From Rhizobium sp. Root1220 (lineage in GTDB: Bacteria; Pseudomonadota; Alphaproteobacteria; Rhizobiales; Rhizobiaceae), in NCBI RefSeq assembly GCF_001426265.1, contig NZ_LMDG01000037.1, positions 1 to 64,000 on the forward strand: a stretch of DNA of 64,000 nucleotides, read 5' to 3'. Below are positions 53,329 to 61,820 of the stretch, piece after piece (positions within the stretch are counted from its first letter, which is position 1; every line of letters starts with the position of its first letter). A program made the position numbers and the translations under genes. The notes beneath the pieces were generated by a model. The model saw nothing but the letters and a program-made list of their open reading frames with translations, searched no databases and was not told the DNA's origin.

Positions 53329-54630
53329 CTAGCTGACCGCACTTTCAAGGCGATCGTATCGGACGGCGGCACCGCCGGTGCCGGGCCCCACGCGATCCAG
53401 TGCGAAATCCTCGAACCACTCCCGGTACACACCACCGATCATCGCGCCGATCATCTGGGATGCAAGATAGGAGAAGGTGATGCCGTTGCCGCCATATCCG
53501 TAGGCGGCATAGACTTGCGGCATCGAGGGAACGGGCCCGATCAGCGGCAATCCGTCAATGGTCTCGCCGAAGGTGCCGCACCAGGCGTTCGCGACGCGCG
53601 TATCCGCCTTCGGCCACAGCCGCTCCATCTTTTCGCGGATCGTCATGATCTTCTCCGGCAGCTTCTCGTCGCGGGCGTTAGGATCGACGGTATCGTCGTC
53701 CTCGCCGCCGGCGACGATCCGGCCATCGGGTGTCGTGCGCATATAGAGGTAGGGATGGCTGTCTTCCCAAATTAGCGCCCGATCGCGCCAGAGCGTTGCC
53801 GGGTCCTGCGGTACCGTCGCCAGCGCCCAGCTCGAGGTTGTGCGATGCAGCTTCGGAATATCGATGCCGGGCATGGTGTAGCCGGTCGCGAGCACGACGC
53901 TCTTCGCTTCGATCACGAAGGACCGATCCGTCTCGGCCGTGACATTGCCGGCCTCGCTATCCAGCCGTGTGATGGAGGCATTGAGGAGGCGTGCGCCCTG
54001 CTGGGTGGCCAGCGCCAGAAGCGCCCATGTCAGAAGCAGCGGATCGGCCTCGGCCGAACCACGGGAAAGGATTGCGGCGTCGCGGTCGAGTTCGAATTCG
54101 GTGAACAGGTCGCAATGCTCCAGATAGGTGCTTGGCAGCCCGGCTCGCTGGCGCAGGTCCACCTCGGTCAGCAAATCCCGCGCGCCCTCGTGGTTACTGG
54201 TGAGCAACAGCGATTGCCTGGGTCGGAAGCAGCAGGGAATGCGATGGGCAGCGATAAGCTTGGCAAGGCCGGCGACGGAAGCGGCGCTGCGCCGGTAGAT
54301 GCCGACGGCGCGTTCGAAGCCGTAGAAATCCTCAAGCTCGGTAAGCGTCCGATCGATCTCCCACTGGAGCATGGCCGTGCTGGCGGCTGTGCTTCCAAGG
54401 CCGGGCTCCTCGCGGTCGACGATCACGACGGAAAGGCCGCGCTCTGACAGGTTTTGGCCAATCAGGGCACCGGTAATCCCGCCGCCGACAACGAGCGCGT
54501 CGACCTTGATATTTTCTGCAAGCGGTTGATAGGTTGGCCTGACGCCGCCATGTCCCCAGAGCGAATAGCCGCTCATCAGTCGGTCATGGGTGGACTCTCC
54601 AAGGTCAATATCCGCCATCTGACGCGTCAT
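53329..54630 (-). CDS. FAD-dependent oxidoreductase (DAO family)
   Basis: 433 residues from ATG 54630; the ATG at 54618 (MADIDLGES) is equally possible. The dinucleotide motif is ALVVGGGITGALIGQNLSERGLSVVIVD (about 44-70). Downstream GSTAASTAMLQWEIDRTL and C-terminal GLPLIGPVPSMPQVYAAYGYGGNGITFS are typical of the group related to glycine/sarcosine oxidase and gamma-glutamylputrescine oxidase. Substrate unknown. Its start follows the AI-2E permease stop by only 7 bp, so the two are probably co-transcribed. Confidence 0.83.
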   Translation of the reverse strand: MTRQMADIDLGESTHDRLMSGYSLWGHGGVRPTYQPLAENIKVDALVVGGGITGALIGQNLSERGLSVVIVDREEPGLGSTAASTAMLQWEIDRTLTELEDFYGFERAVGIYRRSAASVAGLAKLIAAHRIPCCFRPRQSLLLTSNHEGARDLLTEVDLRQRAGLPSTYLEHCDLFTEFELDRDAAILSRGSAEADPLLLTWALLALATQQGARLLNASITRLDSEAGNVTAETDRSFVIEAKSVVLATGYTMPGIDIPKLHRTTSSWALATVPQDPATLWRDRALIWEDSHPYLYMRTTPDGRIVAGGEDDDTVDPNARDEKLPEKIMTIREKMERLWPKADTRVANAWCGTFGETIDGLPLIGPVPSMPQVYAAYGYGGNGITFSYLASQMIGAMIGGVYREWFEDFALDRVGPGTGGAAVRYDRLESAVS

Positions 54631-54637
54631 ACCCCGA

Positions 54638-55804
54638 TTACTTAGGCAGTTGCGGCTGTACTTTTTCTTCGATGAAGAGTTCATCGATGATGGTCATTAC
54701 GATCAGTGATAGTGGCAACGCGAGCATAGCACCAACTGCGCCCCACATCCAAGTCCAGAACAGTATGGCGATAAACACCACGAACGGGTTGATTTCCAGG
54801 CGACGACCCATCACTGCCGGAAAGATCAGGTTTTCCATCACAAGGTGCACTGCAAAGAAGGCGGCCGCCGGGATCAGGCCGATCAGAAAACCGTCATGCG
54901 TGATGATGCCGGCTATCGCGACGGCCAGCGTCATCAGTGTAATTCCGAGATAAGGAACGAAGCTCGACAGGAAGGCGAAGAAGCCCCACAGCACAGGCGC
55001 CGAGAGACCTCCGAAATAGGCGATCACGACCATGGTGACACCGAGGCACACATAAATCAGCGATGCGGTGGCGAAATAGAAGCCGAGAACCTGCTCGACG
55101 CCATTGATGACGCGGATGGCAGCGAGCCGCTGCGGTCGCGTCCGGAACACCATGATAATGGATTTGCGCAGGTTGACACGCCCTGCCAAGAACAGCAGCA
55201 GTGCCGCGAAGAAGATCAGCGCCTGGATGAGAGCGGGCGTCAGGTTCGCGGTGACGACATGCAGCACGTTGCCGGTGTTCTCAAGCAGCTTGTCGATCGA
55301 CATGGGGCCGCTCTGGAACGTGGCGGGCGTGATGTGCAGCCACTTGATCCGCTCGAGGTAGGGCATCAGCCGTGCCATCGTCTTTTCGGCAAAAGCCGGA
55401 CCTTCGTTGGCGAGTGTCGTCAGCGGACTGGCCAGCGAGTTGGCGACAAGGAAGATGACCAGCGCAACGCTGGCAGACAGGATCACCGCATTGGTGATGC
55501 GCGGAACGCCGAGCTTGCTGAGTTTTTCGGCCAGCATCCCGAGGATCATGCCGACGACAATCGCCAACGTCAGTGGGATGAGGATCAGCGACATCGTGTA
55601 GACGGCCGCAAGGCCGAGAATGGTGAATATACCGATGATGGCCCAAGCCATCGAGATATCCAGCCCGTCCTTCTCCACCCGGCGCACCGGCGCCTGGGGC
55701 AGCTCTTCCGTCGCCTCGCTAAGGCTTGTCGCCCAGCTGCTGAGGCGACGCTCGCCGATCGCTATCTTGCTCGCTTGCTTGCGGATGCCAGTGGCAAAAC
55801 CCAT
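54638..55804 (-). CDS. AI-2E/PerM-family permease
   Basis: 388 residues from ATG 55804. Seven to eight helices and the family core ALIFFAALLLFLAGR ... GFFAFLSSFVPYLGITLMTLAVAI ... HLVMENLIFPAVMGRRLEINPFVVFIAILFW. The family (PF01594) is named for AI-2 export, but most members are transporters of unknown substrate or Na+/H+ antiporters. The first 55 residues are a polar cytosolic extension. It is upstream of, and close to, the FAD oxidoreductase. Confidence 0.87.
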   Translation of the reverse strand: MGFATGIRKQASKIAIGERRLSSWATSLSEATEELPQAPVRRVEKDGLDISMAWAIIGIFTILGLAAVYTMSLILIPLTLAIVVGMILGMLAEKLSKLGVPRITNAVILSASVALVIFLVANSLASPLTTLANEGPAFAEKTMARLMPYLERIKWLHITPATFQSGPMSIDKLLENTGNVLHVVTANLTPALIQALIFFAALLLFLAGRVNLRKSIIMVFRTRPQRLAAIRVINGVEQVLGFYFATASLIYVCLGVTMVVIAYFGGLSAPVLWGFFAFLSSFVPYLGITLMTLAVAIAGIITHDGFLIGLIPAAAFFAVHLVMENLIFPAVMGRRLEINPFVVFIAILFWTWMWGAVGAMLALPLSLIVMTIIDELFIEEKVQPQLPK

Positions 55805-55897
55805 GGATGGTAGTTCCCCGGAGGTACAATTCCTCGGCACCCTAACGCGCGGATGAGGTTTGAGTTCCCGGGGGCTGGCTTCCGCAGGGTGGTGACA

Positions 55898-55919
55898 GGC
55901 CGCGCCCTTCGGCGCGGCC
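55898..55919 (-). terminator. GC-rich hairpin after aldo/keto reductase
   Basis: GGCCGCGCC-CTTC-GGCGCGGCC, a perfect 9-bp stem with a stable CUUC-type tetraloop, 23 bp past the stop at 55942. No T-run on the minus strand. It probably ends the upstream gene's transcript or stabilises its 3' end. Confidence 0.6.
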
Positions 55920-55941
55920 CTTCATTCAAGCTGCTCGCCGC

Positions 55942-56937
55942 CTAGCGGTCGATGGTTGCCATGATCCAGTCTGCATACCGCTTACCGGAGACATTGGCGG
56001 GCGCGAGCGCCTCGTCGAGCGCCTGCATTTGCGATGGGCTGAGCGAAATGCCTGCGGCGCCGATATTCTCCTCGAGATAGCTGCGGCGCTTGGTGCCGGG
56101 GATAGGCACAACGTCCTCGCCCTTGTGCAGCAGCCAGGCAAGCGCAATCTGGCCGGGCGTCGCCTGCTCGTCGCGGGCAACGGCATGCACGATTTCGACC
56201 GATGCGACATTGGCGTCGTAGTTCTCGCCCTGATAGCGCGGATCGTTGCGCCGGAAATCGCCTTCCGGATACTCTTCCGCGCGCATCATCTTGCCGGTGA
56301 GGAAGCCGCGGCCGAGCGGCGAAAACGGCACAAGGCCAATGCCGAGCTCGCGCAGCACCGGAATGATCTCGGGCTCGAGGTTGCGCTCCCATAGAGAGTA
56401 CTCGCTCTGCAGCGCCGAGACCGGGTGGACGGCGTGGGCGCGACGGATATTGGCGACGCCCGCCTCCGAGAGCCCGAAAAAGCGTACCTTGCCCTCGCTC
56501 ACCAGTTCGCCGACGGTCCCGGCCACCTCCTCGATCGGCACGGTGCGGTCGACGCGATGCTGATAGAGAAGGTCGATGTGATCCGTTTGAAGGCGGCGAA
56601 GCGAGCCTTCGACGGCAGCGCGGATATCCTCAGGACGGCTCGTGGTTTCCGTGCCGACCTGCTTGCCGTCGCGGATGCGGAAGCCGAACTTGGTGCCGAT
56701 CACGACGTCCTGCCGCCGACCCTTGAAGGCGCGGCCGAGCAGATCCTCGTTCGTGTGGGGGCCATAAACTTCGGCAGTATCGAAGAAGGTGCAGCCTATC
56801 TCGATTGCCCGGTGAAGCGTGGCGATCGCTTCCTTCTCATCCGCCGGTCCATAGGACTGGCTCATTGGCATGCAGCCGAGGCCGATGGCCGAGACCTCGA
56901 GGCCCTGCCTGCCGAGTTTGCGTTTCATAAGGCTCAT
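55942..56937 (-). CDS. aldo/keto reductase
   Basis: 331 residues from ATG 56937 (GGAG seven bases upstream). An NADPH-dependent TIM-barrel reductase: FFDTAEVYGPHTNEDLLG gives the catalytic Asp/Tyr, VIGTKFGF the Lys, and LLYQHRVD the His. LVPFSPLGRGFLTGKM and PIPGTKRRSYLEENIGA are typical of the AKR11/13 (YajO-like) branch. It reduces aldehydes or ketones in the cytosol. It is divergent from the AraC regulator at 57035, its likely controller. Confidence 0.9.
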   Translation of the reverse strand: MSLMKRKLGRQGLEVSAIGLGCMPMSQSYGPADEKEAIATLHRAIEIGCTFFDTAEVYGPHTNEDLLGRAFKGRRQDVVIGTKFGFRIRDGKQVGTETTSRPEDIRAAVEGSLRRLQTDHIDLLYQHRVDRTVPIEEVAGTVGELVSEGKVRFFGLSEAGVANIRRAHAVHPVSALQSEYSLWERNLEPEIIPVLRELGIGLVPFSPLGRGFLTGKMMRAEEYPEGDFRRNDPRYQGENYDANVASVEIVHAVARDEQATPGQIALAWLLHKGEDVVPIPGTKRRSYLEENIGAAGISLSPSQMQALDEALAPANVSGKRYADWIMATIDR

Positions 56938-56978
56938 GATGCATCTCCATGCTCTATTCCGGCAGGGAGATTGCGCCT

Positions 56979-57010
56979 GGAATTTCGAATTTAAAATACT
57001 TGTAAATTCC
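56979..57010. promoter_or_regulatory. inverted repeat in AKR/AraC intergenic region
   Basis: GGAATTT (56979-56985) and AAATTCC (57004-57010) form a perfect inverted repeat in an A+T-rich 97-bp gap. A second TTCGAA-type half-site is repeated at about 56984 and 57029. It is well placed to be the binding site of the AraC regulator controlling both genes. Confidence 0.45.
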
Positions 57011-57034
57011 AATTGCATGCGTGAGAATTCGAAA

Positions 57035-57964
57035 ATGTCCGATGATCCCTTTTCCGACCTGCTGACGCTCACCAATGCGCAGTCGGTGATTTCAGGTGGC
57101 TTCACGATCGGTGGCGACTGGTCGATCCGCTTCCGGCCGGAGAGGATCAAGTTCTACGCCGTTCTGAAAGGCCGCTGCTTGCTCGATGTTGAGGGTGCGG
57201 CGGGACCGGTCCGATTGGAAGCCGGCGACACCTTTCTCGTTTCGGGCCGCCCGTTCCTGCTTGCCAGCGATCTCGCCATCGAACCCAGGGAAGCAAAGCC
57301 GCTCTTTGCCGGCTGGGCCGGCAAGATGACACGACTGTCGGAAATCGAAGAGGTCGAGCTGATCGGCGGCCACGCCGGGCTTGATCCGGTGCGCGGTGCC
57401 TTGCTGATGGATGTGCTTCCGCCTTTCATTCATGCCAGGGCTGGAGGTGCGCAGGCGACCGTCCTGCAATGGCTGGTCGGTCAGATCGTCAGTGAACAGA
57501 TGTCGGATTTGCCGGGCGTCGCCGTGGCCTCGACGCAGCTTGCGCAGTTGATGCTCGTGCAGTTGCTGCGCGTTCATCTGGAGGACGGCGGGCGGCTCGC
57601 TGCCGGTCTGTTGCGTGCCGTCAGCGATCGCCGGATCGCACCGGCACTGCGATTGATGCATGCCGATCCCGGCCGCGCCTGGCAGCTCGGGGAACTCGCC
57701 GCCGCGACTGCCATGTCGCGCACGACCTTCGCCGTCTATTTCAAGTCTGTCGCAGGAGTTGCGCCGCTTGCCTATCTGACGGAGTGGCGGATGCGGCTGG
57801 CGGAGAAATTGCTGCGTGAGGAAAACCTGCCGGTCTCAACGCTCGCACGTTCGCTTGGATACACCTCCGAAAGCGCCTTCAGCAACGCCTTCAAGCGCAT
57901 CACCGGCCGCGCACCGAAATTCTATCGCAGCGAAATGCGCGCCGTCGCAGAGGCGGCAGAGTGA
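57035..57964 (+). CDS. AraC-family regulator with cupin sensor
   Basis: 309 residues from ATG 57035; an ATG at 57017 adds six residues. The N-terminal cupin-like domain (about 20-180, RFRPERIKFYAVLKGRCLLDVEGAAG) is of the AraC_binding_2/cupin_6 type. The C-terminal double HTH (about 205-300) includes WQLGELAAATAMSRTTFAVYFKSVAG and STLARSLGYTSESAFSNAFKRITGRAPKFYR. It likely activates the divergent aldo/keto reductase in response to an aldehyde or related signal. Confidence 0.9.
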   Translation: MSDDPFSDLLTLTNAQSVISGGFTIGGDWSIRFRPERIKFYAVLKGRCLLDVEGAAGPVRLEAGDTFLVSGRPFLLASDLAIEPREAKPLFAGWAGKMTRLSEIEEVELIGGHAGLDPVRGALLMDVLPPFIHARAGGAQATVLQWLVGQIVSEQMSDLPGVAVASTQLAQLMLVQLLRVHLEDGGRLAAGLLRAVSDRRIAPALRLMHADPGRAWQLGELAAATAMSRTTFAVYFKSVAGVAPLAYLTEWRMRLAEKLLREENLPVSTLARSLGYTSESAFSNAFKRITGRAPKFYRSEMRAVAEAAE

Positions 57965-57969
57965 ATTGA

Positions 57970-58926
57970 TCAGGCCGACAATGTCAGGCCGATGCCCCAC
58001 GGATCGCGCAGGAACACGCCGCCATCGCGCCGCTCGCTCTTGATTTCGAGCTCGTCGAGCTTGGCGACAGCCGTGTCCAGCGCCGCCTTGTCGTTGAAGC
58101 GCAGGGCATAGTCCGAGAGGCCGGTCATGCCGTCCGCACGGGCGCCGGCGCCGCGACTGTTCCAGATGTTGGCCGCGACATGGTGGTGGTAGTCACCGGT
58201 GGCAAAGAAGCTCGCGCCCGGGTAACGCGCCATCAGCTTGAGACCGAGGACGTCGCGATAGAAGGTATCGGCTTCCGGAATATTGCCGACCTGCAGATGG
58301 ATGTGGCCGATTGCCGTGCCATCCGCCATGCCGTTCCAGGAATCCTGTGGCGCGCTTTCGTAGAGTGATTGCAGATCGAGCCGCAGCGTTGCCATTTCCA
58401 CCTGGCCGTCCTGATGGAATTTCCACTGCTCGTGGGGACGGTCCGCGTAGATCTCGATGCCGTTGCCTTCCGGATCAGCAAGATAGATCGCTTCGCTCAC
58501 GAGATGGTCCGAAGCGCCGTCCAGCGTAACGTTGTTGTTTGCCGCATGGCGGAGCCAGCGGGCAAGCTCGGTGCGGTTTGGCATCAGGAAAGCGGTGTGG
58601 AACAGACCGGCTGCATTGCGCGGCGCGGCGCGGACATCCGTGCCGGTCGTCAGTGTCAGGAGTGGTGTGCCGTCGACACCCAGGACTTCGCCGCTTGCAG
58701 TTTTTTCCAGAACCTTGAGGCCCAGCATCGACTGATAGAAGCTCGAGACCAACCCAAGATCGCGGACGATCAGATGTGAGTGATCGACATAGGCAGGGCG
58801 TGTCAGTGCGTAGGACTTTTCGGTGGTCGTCATGCTGGGTGCTCCTGCCCTTGAATATGAAGGCGTACCGGCGGTGGCAGCGAGAGCGCTGCCTGTAGCG
58901 ATGCCAAGGAATTTTCGCCGGTCCAT
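57970..58926 (-). CDS. VOC-fold dioxygenase-like protein, Tat-type leader
   Basis: 318 residues from ATG 58926 (MDRRKFLGIATGSALAATAG), a convincing twin-arginine signal. A second start at ATG 58833 (MTTTEKSYALTRPAYVDH) has a much better ribosome site (GGCAGGAG). Two VOC modules follow: VDHSHLIVRDLGLVSSFYQ and IGHIHLQVGNIPEADTFYR give the metal His residues. YLADPEGNGIEIYADRP and the C-terminal RDPWGIGLTL are catechol-2,3-dioxygenase-like (CatE). It could cleave or bind aromatic diols; location depends on which start is used. Confidence 0.82.
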   Translation of the reverse strand: MDRRKFLGIATGSALAATAGTPSYSRAGAPSMTTTEKSYALTRPAYVDHSHLIVRDLGLVSSFYQSMLGLKVLEKTASGEVLGVDGTPLLTLTTGTDVRAAPRNAAGLFHTAFLMPNRTELARWLRHAANNNVTLDGASDHLVSEAIYLADPEGNGIEIYADRPHEQWKFHQDGQVEMATLRLDLQSLYESAPQDSWNGMADGTAIGHIHLQVGNIPEADTFYRDVLGLKLMARYPGASFFATGDYHHHVAANIWNSRGAGARADGMTGLSDYALRFNDKAALDTAVAKLDELEIKSERRDGGVFLRDPWGIGLTLSA

Positions 58927-59049
58927 TGCCTCTAAGGTCCCCTTGGCCGCTGTACTTGATTGCAATATGGCGGATTTCGATTGTTCACAGAAGGCCAGTT
59001 TTTGGCGATGAAGCGTTCAAAATATGTTGACGGCAGATGAGCTGATGTC

Positions 59050-59063
59050 TTGATCTTGATCAA
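59050..59063 (+). promoter_or_regulatory. FNR/FixK-type box
   Basis: TTGAT-CTTG-ATCAA is a perfect match to the FNR/FixK consensus TTGAT-N4-ATCAA. It lies 66 bp upstream of the universal stress protein start, suitable for low-oxygen activation of the usp-dksA-hlyIII run. It is also within 125 bp of the divergent VOC gene. Confidence 0.75.
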
Positions 59064-59128
59064 AGCGCCTTATCTACTTTCTCGGAATGATGCCCAACGA
59101 ACCGCAATGGGCGATATGGAGGGCGTGA

Positions 59129-59545
59129 ATGTACAAGAAGATTGTTGTTGCCGTGGAGATTGGTGCGCTGGCGTCGGGTGAGAAGACCTTCCGCAAGGCT
59201 GCGACGCTGCTTGATTCCGGGGGCGAGATCATCCTCCTCAACGTTGTCGAGGATGTACCGACCTACGTCGCAATCGATCTTCCCGCTGAACTCATTGAAA
59301 ATGCGATCAAGGACGGTCGCGAAAAGCTGGAGGCATTGGTTGTCACCACCGGAATTCCGGCCAGCATCGAGATCAGTCACGGACGCCCGGCCAGCGGTAT
59401 TCTCGCGGCAGCCGAAGCCCATGGCGCGGACCTGATCATCCTTGCCTCGCATGTGCCGGACTTCAGCAATTACTTCATCGGCGCCACGGCCGACCGCGTG
59501 GTGCGACACGCCAAATGCTCGGTGCTGGTCGACAGGCAACGCTAG
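59129..59545 (+). CDS. universal stress protein (UspA family)
   Basis: 138 residues. A Usp fold with N-terminal KKIVVAVEI and the ATP-loop motif GRPASGILAAAEAHGADLIILASH followed by SNYFIGATADRVVRHAKCSVLV, close to G-2x-G-9x-G(S/T). UspA-type proteins help cells survive starvation and oxygen limitation. A perfect FNR/FixK box lies upstream. It is followed by the DksA-like gene 11 bp later. Confidence 0.92.
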   Translation: MYKKIVVAVEIGALASGEKTFRKAATLLDSGGEIILLNVVEDVPTYVAIDLPAELIENAIKDGREKLEALVVTTGIPASIEISHGRPASGILAAAEAHGADLIILASHVPDFSNYFIGATADRVVRHAKCSVLVDRQR

Positions 59546-59556
59546 GAAGAAGCGCC

Positions 59557-59886
59557 ATGGAGAAAAATCGGGAGCGTTACGACAGCTATGAGAAGATCCT
59601 GCGTGATCGGCAGCGGGAGCTTGAATCGCGCCTTAACCGGATCGACGTCGATCTCGGCCGCACCAAGGAACAGGACAGCGACGACCGCGCGACCGAGAGC
59701 GAGAACGACGAGGTCCTCGAAGGACTTGGTCAGGCCGGTCAGGCGGAACTGCGCGCGATCCGCGCGGCGCTCGATCGGATCGACAATGGAACCTACGGGC
59801 TGTGCGCGCGCTGCGGCGAGCCGATCTCCCCGGAGCGCCTCGCGGCCGTCCCCTACGCACCGCTTTGCGAGGATTGCATGAGCTAG
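59557..59886 (+). CDS. TraR/DksA-family zinc-finger protein
   Basis: 109 residues from ATG 59557 (AGGAAGAAG upstream). An N-terminal coiled coil (about 5-70) is rich in Glu and Arg and carries acidic residues at its tip (KEQDSDDRATESENDE). The C4 zinc finger is CARCGEPISPERLAAVPYAPLCEDC. DksA-like proteins bind the RNA polymerase secondary channel with ppGpp. It is shorter than true DksA, like the DksA-related small proteins of rhizobia. It is in line with usp. Confidence 0.9.
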   Translation: MEKNRERYDSYEKILRDRQRELESRLNRIDVDLGRTKEQDSDDRATESENDEVLEGLGQAGQAELRAIRAALDRIDNGTYGLCARCGEPISPERLAAVPYAPLCEDCMS

Positions 59887-59994
59887 TGGCGTGCGAATTC
59901 GCAAGAGAAGATTTGTCGACGCGGCAAGGCTCTTCTGTTGCGCACGTCCTTTATCGGTGACACGATTGCATCGGACATGATGAGGATTTCGTGC

Positions 59995-60663
59995 ATGACC
60001 GAGTTCAACGGCATCCGCTGGGCTTACGACAAATATGAGCTGATTGCCGATGGTATCGTTCACGGCGTCGGGTTGGCGCTCGCCCTGGTGGGCGCCACGG
60101 TACTCATTTTCTACGCCTCCGTCTGGAGCACCCACGGCGAGCTAGCGGCTGCGTGGATCTACAGCGTCGGTCTGGTCCTGACGCTCGGTATCTCGTTTTC
60201 CTACAATGCGTGGCCGGTGTCGCGGACGAAGTGGTTCCTGCGCCGGCTGGATCATTCGTCGATCTTCATCCTGATCGCTGCAACCTACACGCCCTTTCTG
60301 GAGCGTGGTGCCGACAACCCGCTGCTGCTCGGAATGCTGATCGGCATCTGGTCTATCGCCGCACTGGGCGTCTTTCTGAAGTGCGCCTTTCCCGGACGCT
60401 ACGACAAGCTCGCAATCCTGCTCTATCTCGGCATGGGCTGGAGCGGCGTGCTGGTTGCCGGACCGGTGGCGGAGCGCATTCCGTTCGCGTCGATGCTGCT
60501 CATCGTTGTCGGCGGGATCATCTATTCGCTCGGCGTCATCTTTCACGTGTGGGAAAAACTGCGCTTCCAGAACGCAATCTGGCACGGCTTCGTTGTCGCC
60601 GCGGCGGCGGTTCACTACTCGGCTGTTTTCACCTGTCTGAGCATGCCGGCGCCCAGTCTCTGA
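59995..60663 (+). CDS. hemolysin III / PAQR-family membrane protein
   Basis: 222 residues from ATG 59995 (GAGGA upstream). Seven helices. The conserved His/Asp set: ADGIVHGVGLALAL in helix 1, RRLDHSSIFILIAATYTPF in helix 3, and IWHGFVVAAAAVHYSAVF in helix 7. It belongs to the YqfA/HlyIII branch of the PAQR family, inner membrane, probable zinc-dependent hydrolase. It follows the DksA-like gene by 108 bp and likely shares the FNR-controlled transcript. Confidence 0.88.
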   Translation: MTEFNGIRWAYDKYELIADGIVHGVGLALALVGATVLIFYASVWSTHGELAAAWIYSVGLVLTLGISFSYNAWPVSRTKWFLRRLDHSSIFILIAATYTPFLERGADNPLLLGMLIGIWSIAALGVFLKCAFPGRYDKLAILLYLGMGWSGVLVAGPVAERIPFASMLLIVVGGIIYSLGVIFHVWEKLRFQNAIWHGFVVAAAAVHYSAVFTCLSMPAPSL

Positions 60664-60717
60664 TCATCGGCAGCGCCGCGGCGCGGAGAGCGTCCTTTTG
60701 CCGGGAGCCTATCGCTT

Positions 60718-61287
60718 TCAGCCGACCTTTGCGACCGTCACCACATAGCGGCAATCTGTGGTGCCGTCGTTGCGAAACTCGCAGTTCGCGGCAGGTCCGA
60801 GCAGCAGGCAGTCGCCGGCATGCAGCGTGTGAGTGGTTTCCCCCTCGACGAAGGTAAGCTCTCCCGCGAGCATCCATATGCATTGCCGAAGAAAGACGAA
60901 GGACGAAGCCGGATAGGCGACGGAAGCGCCTGCTGGCAGGTCGATCTCGACGATGTCGAAGGGATTGCCGTTTGCAGGCGAAATCTGGCGGCGTGAATAG
61001 CCCGTTTCAGGGTCGGTCCAGACATGTTGCTCCGAACGGCGCACGAGGCGCTGTCCACCCGCTTCCGCGCGTGCGACGAGGGAAGACACGGTGAGGCTGA
61101 ACGCGCCGCAAAGCTTGCCGAGAAGCGAAGCGGTCGGGCTGCTCTCGCTGCGCTCTATCTTGTGAATCATGGCGCGCGAGACGCCCGACTGGTTGGCGAG
61201 GTCGCTGAGCGACCAGCCCCGCAATTCGCGCTCCGCGCGGACCCGTTCCCCTAGACAGCGATCGAAGTCATTTGATATAGTGGACAT
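60718..61287 (-). CDS. XRE-type regulator with cupin domain
   Basis: 189 residues. N-terminal HTH_3 (about 12-68, RVRAERELRGWSLSDLANQSGVSRAMIHKIERSESSPTASLLGKL). A cupin (about 110-180) has LPAGASVAYPASSFVFLRQCIWMLAGELTFVEGE and HTLHAGDCLLLGPAANCEF. This is a common pattern among regulators of amino acid or polyamine use. It overlaps the operator-like repeats before the divergent acetyltransferase (start 61314), its likely target. Confidence 0.88.
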   Translation of the reverse strand: MSTISNDFDRCLGERVRAERELRGWSLSDLANQSGVSRAMIHKIERSESSPTASLLGKLCGAFSLTVSSLVARAEAGGQRLVRRSEQHVWTDPETGYSRRQISPANGNPFDIVEIDLPAGASVAYPASSFVFLRQCIWMLAGELTFVEGETTHTLHAGDCLLLGPAANCEFRNDGTTDCRYVVTVAKVG

Positions 61288-61305
61288 ATTGAAATAATAG
61301 TGGAC
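61277..61305. promoter_or_regulatory. paired 9-bp repeats between XRE regulator and GNAT
   Basis: ATAGTGGAC occurs at 61277-61285 and 61297-61305, exactly 20 bp apart (two helical turns). The pair overlaps the start of the XRE gene and the leader of the GNAT gene. Likely a regulator-binding site for the divergent pair. Confidence 0.5.
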
Positions 61306-61313
61306 TGCAATTT

Positions 61314-61820
61314 ATGACGCAAGCCGTTCTCGTACGCGACGCGACCGAAGCCGATCTGCCCGCCATCCGCGATATCTACAACCACGCGGTCGAGCACACG
61401 ACGGCGATCTGGAACGAGACGGTCGTGGATCTCGACAACCGCGTCGATTGGTTCAATGTTCGAAAGGCAAGGGGCTTCCCGGTTCTTGTGGCGGAGACTG
61501 CAGGCAAGATCGCCGGCTACGCATCCTATGGAGATTGGCGGGCCTTCGACGGTTTCCGTCACACGGTCGAGCATTCGGTCTATGTCGAGAAGGACCATCA
61601 GGGCGCTGGTGTCGGCAAGCTGCTGATGGTGGCGCTCATTGCGCGCGCGGCCGAAAATGGCATCCACGTCATGATTGCCGGTATCGAGGCCGGCAATGTC
61701 GCGTCGATCAAGCTTCACGAAAAACTCGGCTTCCGCAACGGCGGCACGTTTTTCGAAGTTGGCACGAAGTTCGGGCGTTGGCTGGATCTGACGTTCATGG
61801 AGTTGCGGGTTCCCCGCTGA
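61314..61820 (+). CDS. MnaT/PAT-like L-amino acid N-acetyltransferase
   Basis: 168 residues. Opens VRDATEADLPAIRDIYNHAVEHTTAIWNETVVDLDNRVDWF, the signature of the YncA/MnaT and phosphinothricin acetyltransferase group. CoA motif VYVEKDHQGAGVGKLLMVALIARA, and MIAGIEAGNVASIKLHEKLGF downstream. It acetylates methionine-like or other small amino acids in the cytosol. It is divergent from the XRE-cupin regulator with a 26-bp gap. Confidence 0.87.
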   Translation: MTQAVLVRDATEADLPAIRDIYNHAVEHTTAIWNETVVDLDNRVDWFNVRKARGFPVLVAETAGKIAGYASYGDWRAFDGFRHTVEHSVYVEKDHQGAGVGKLLMVALIARAAENGIHVMIAGIEAGNVASIKLHEKLGFRNGGTFFEVGTKFGRWLDLTFMELRVPR

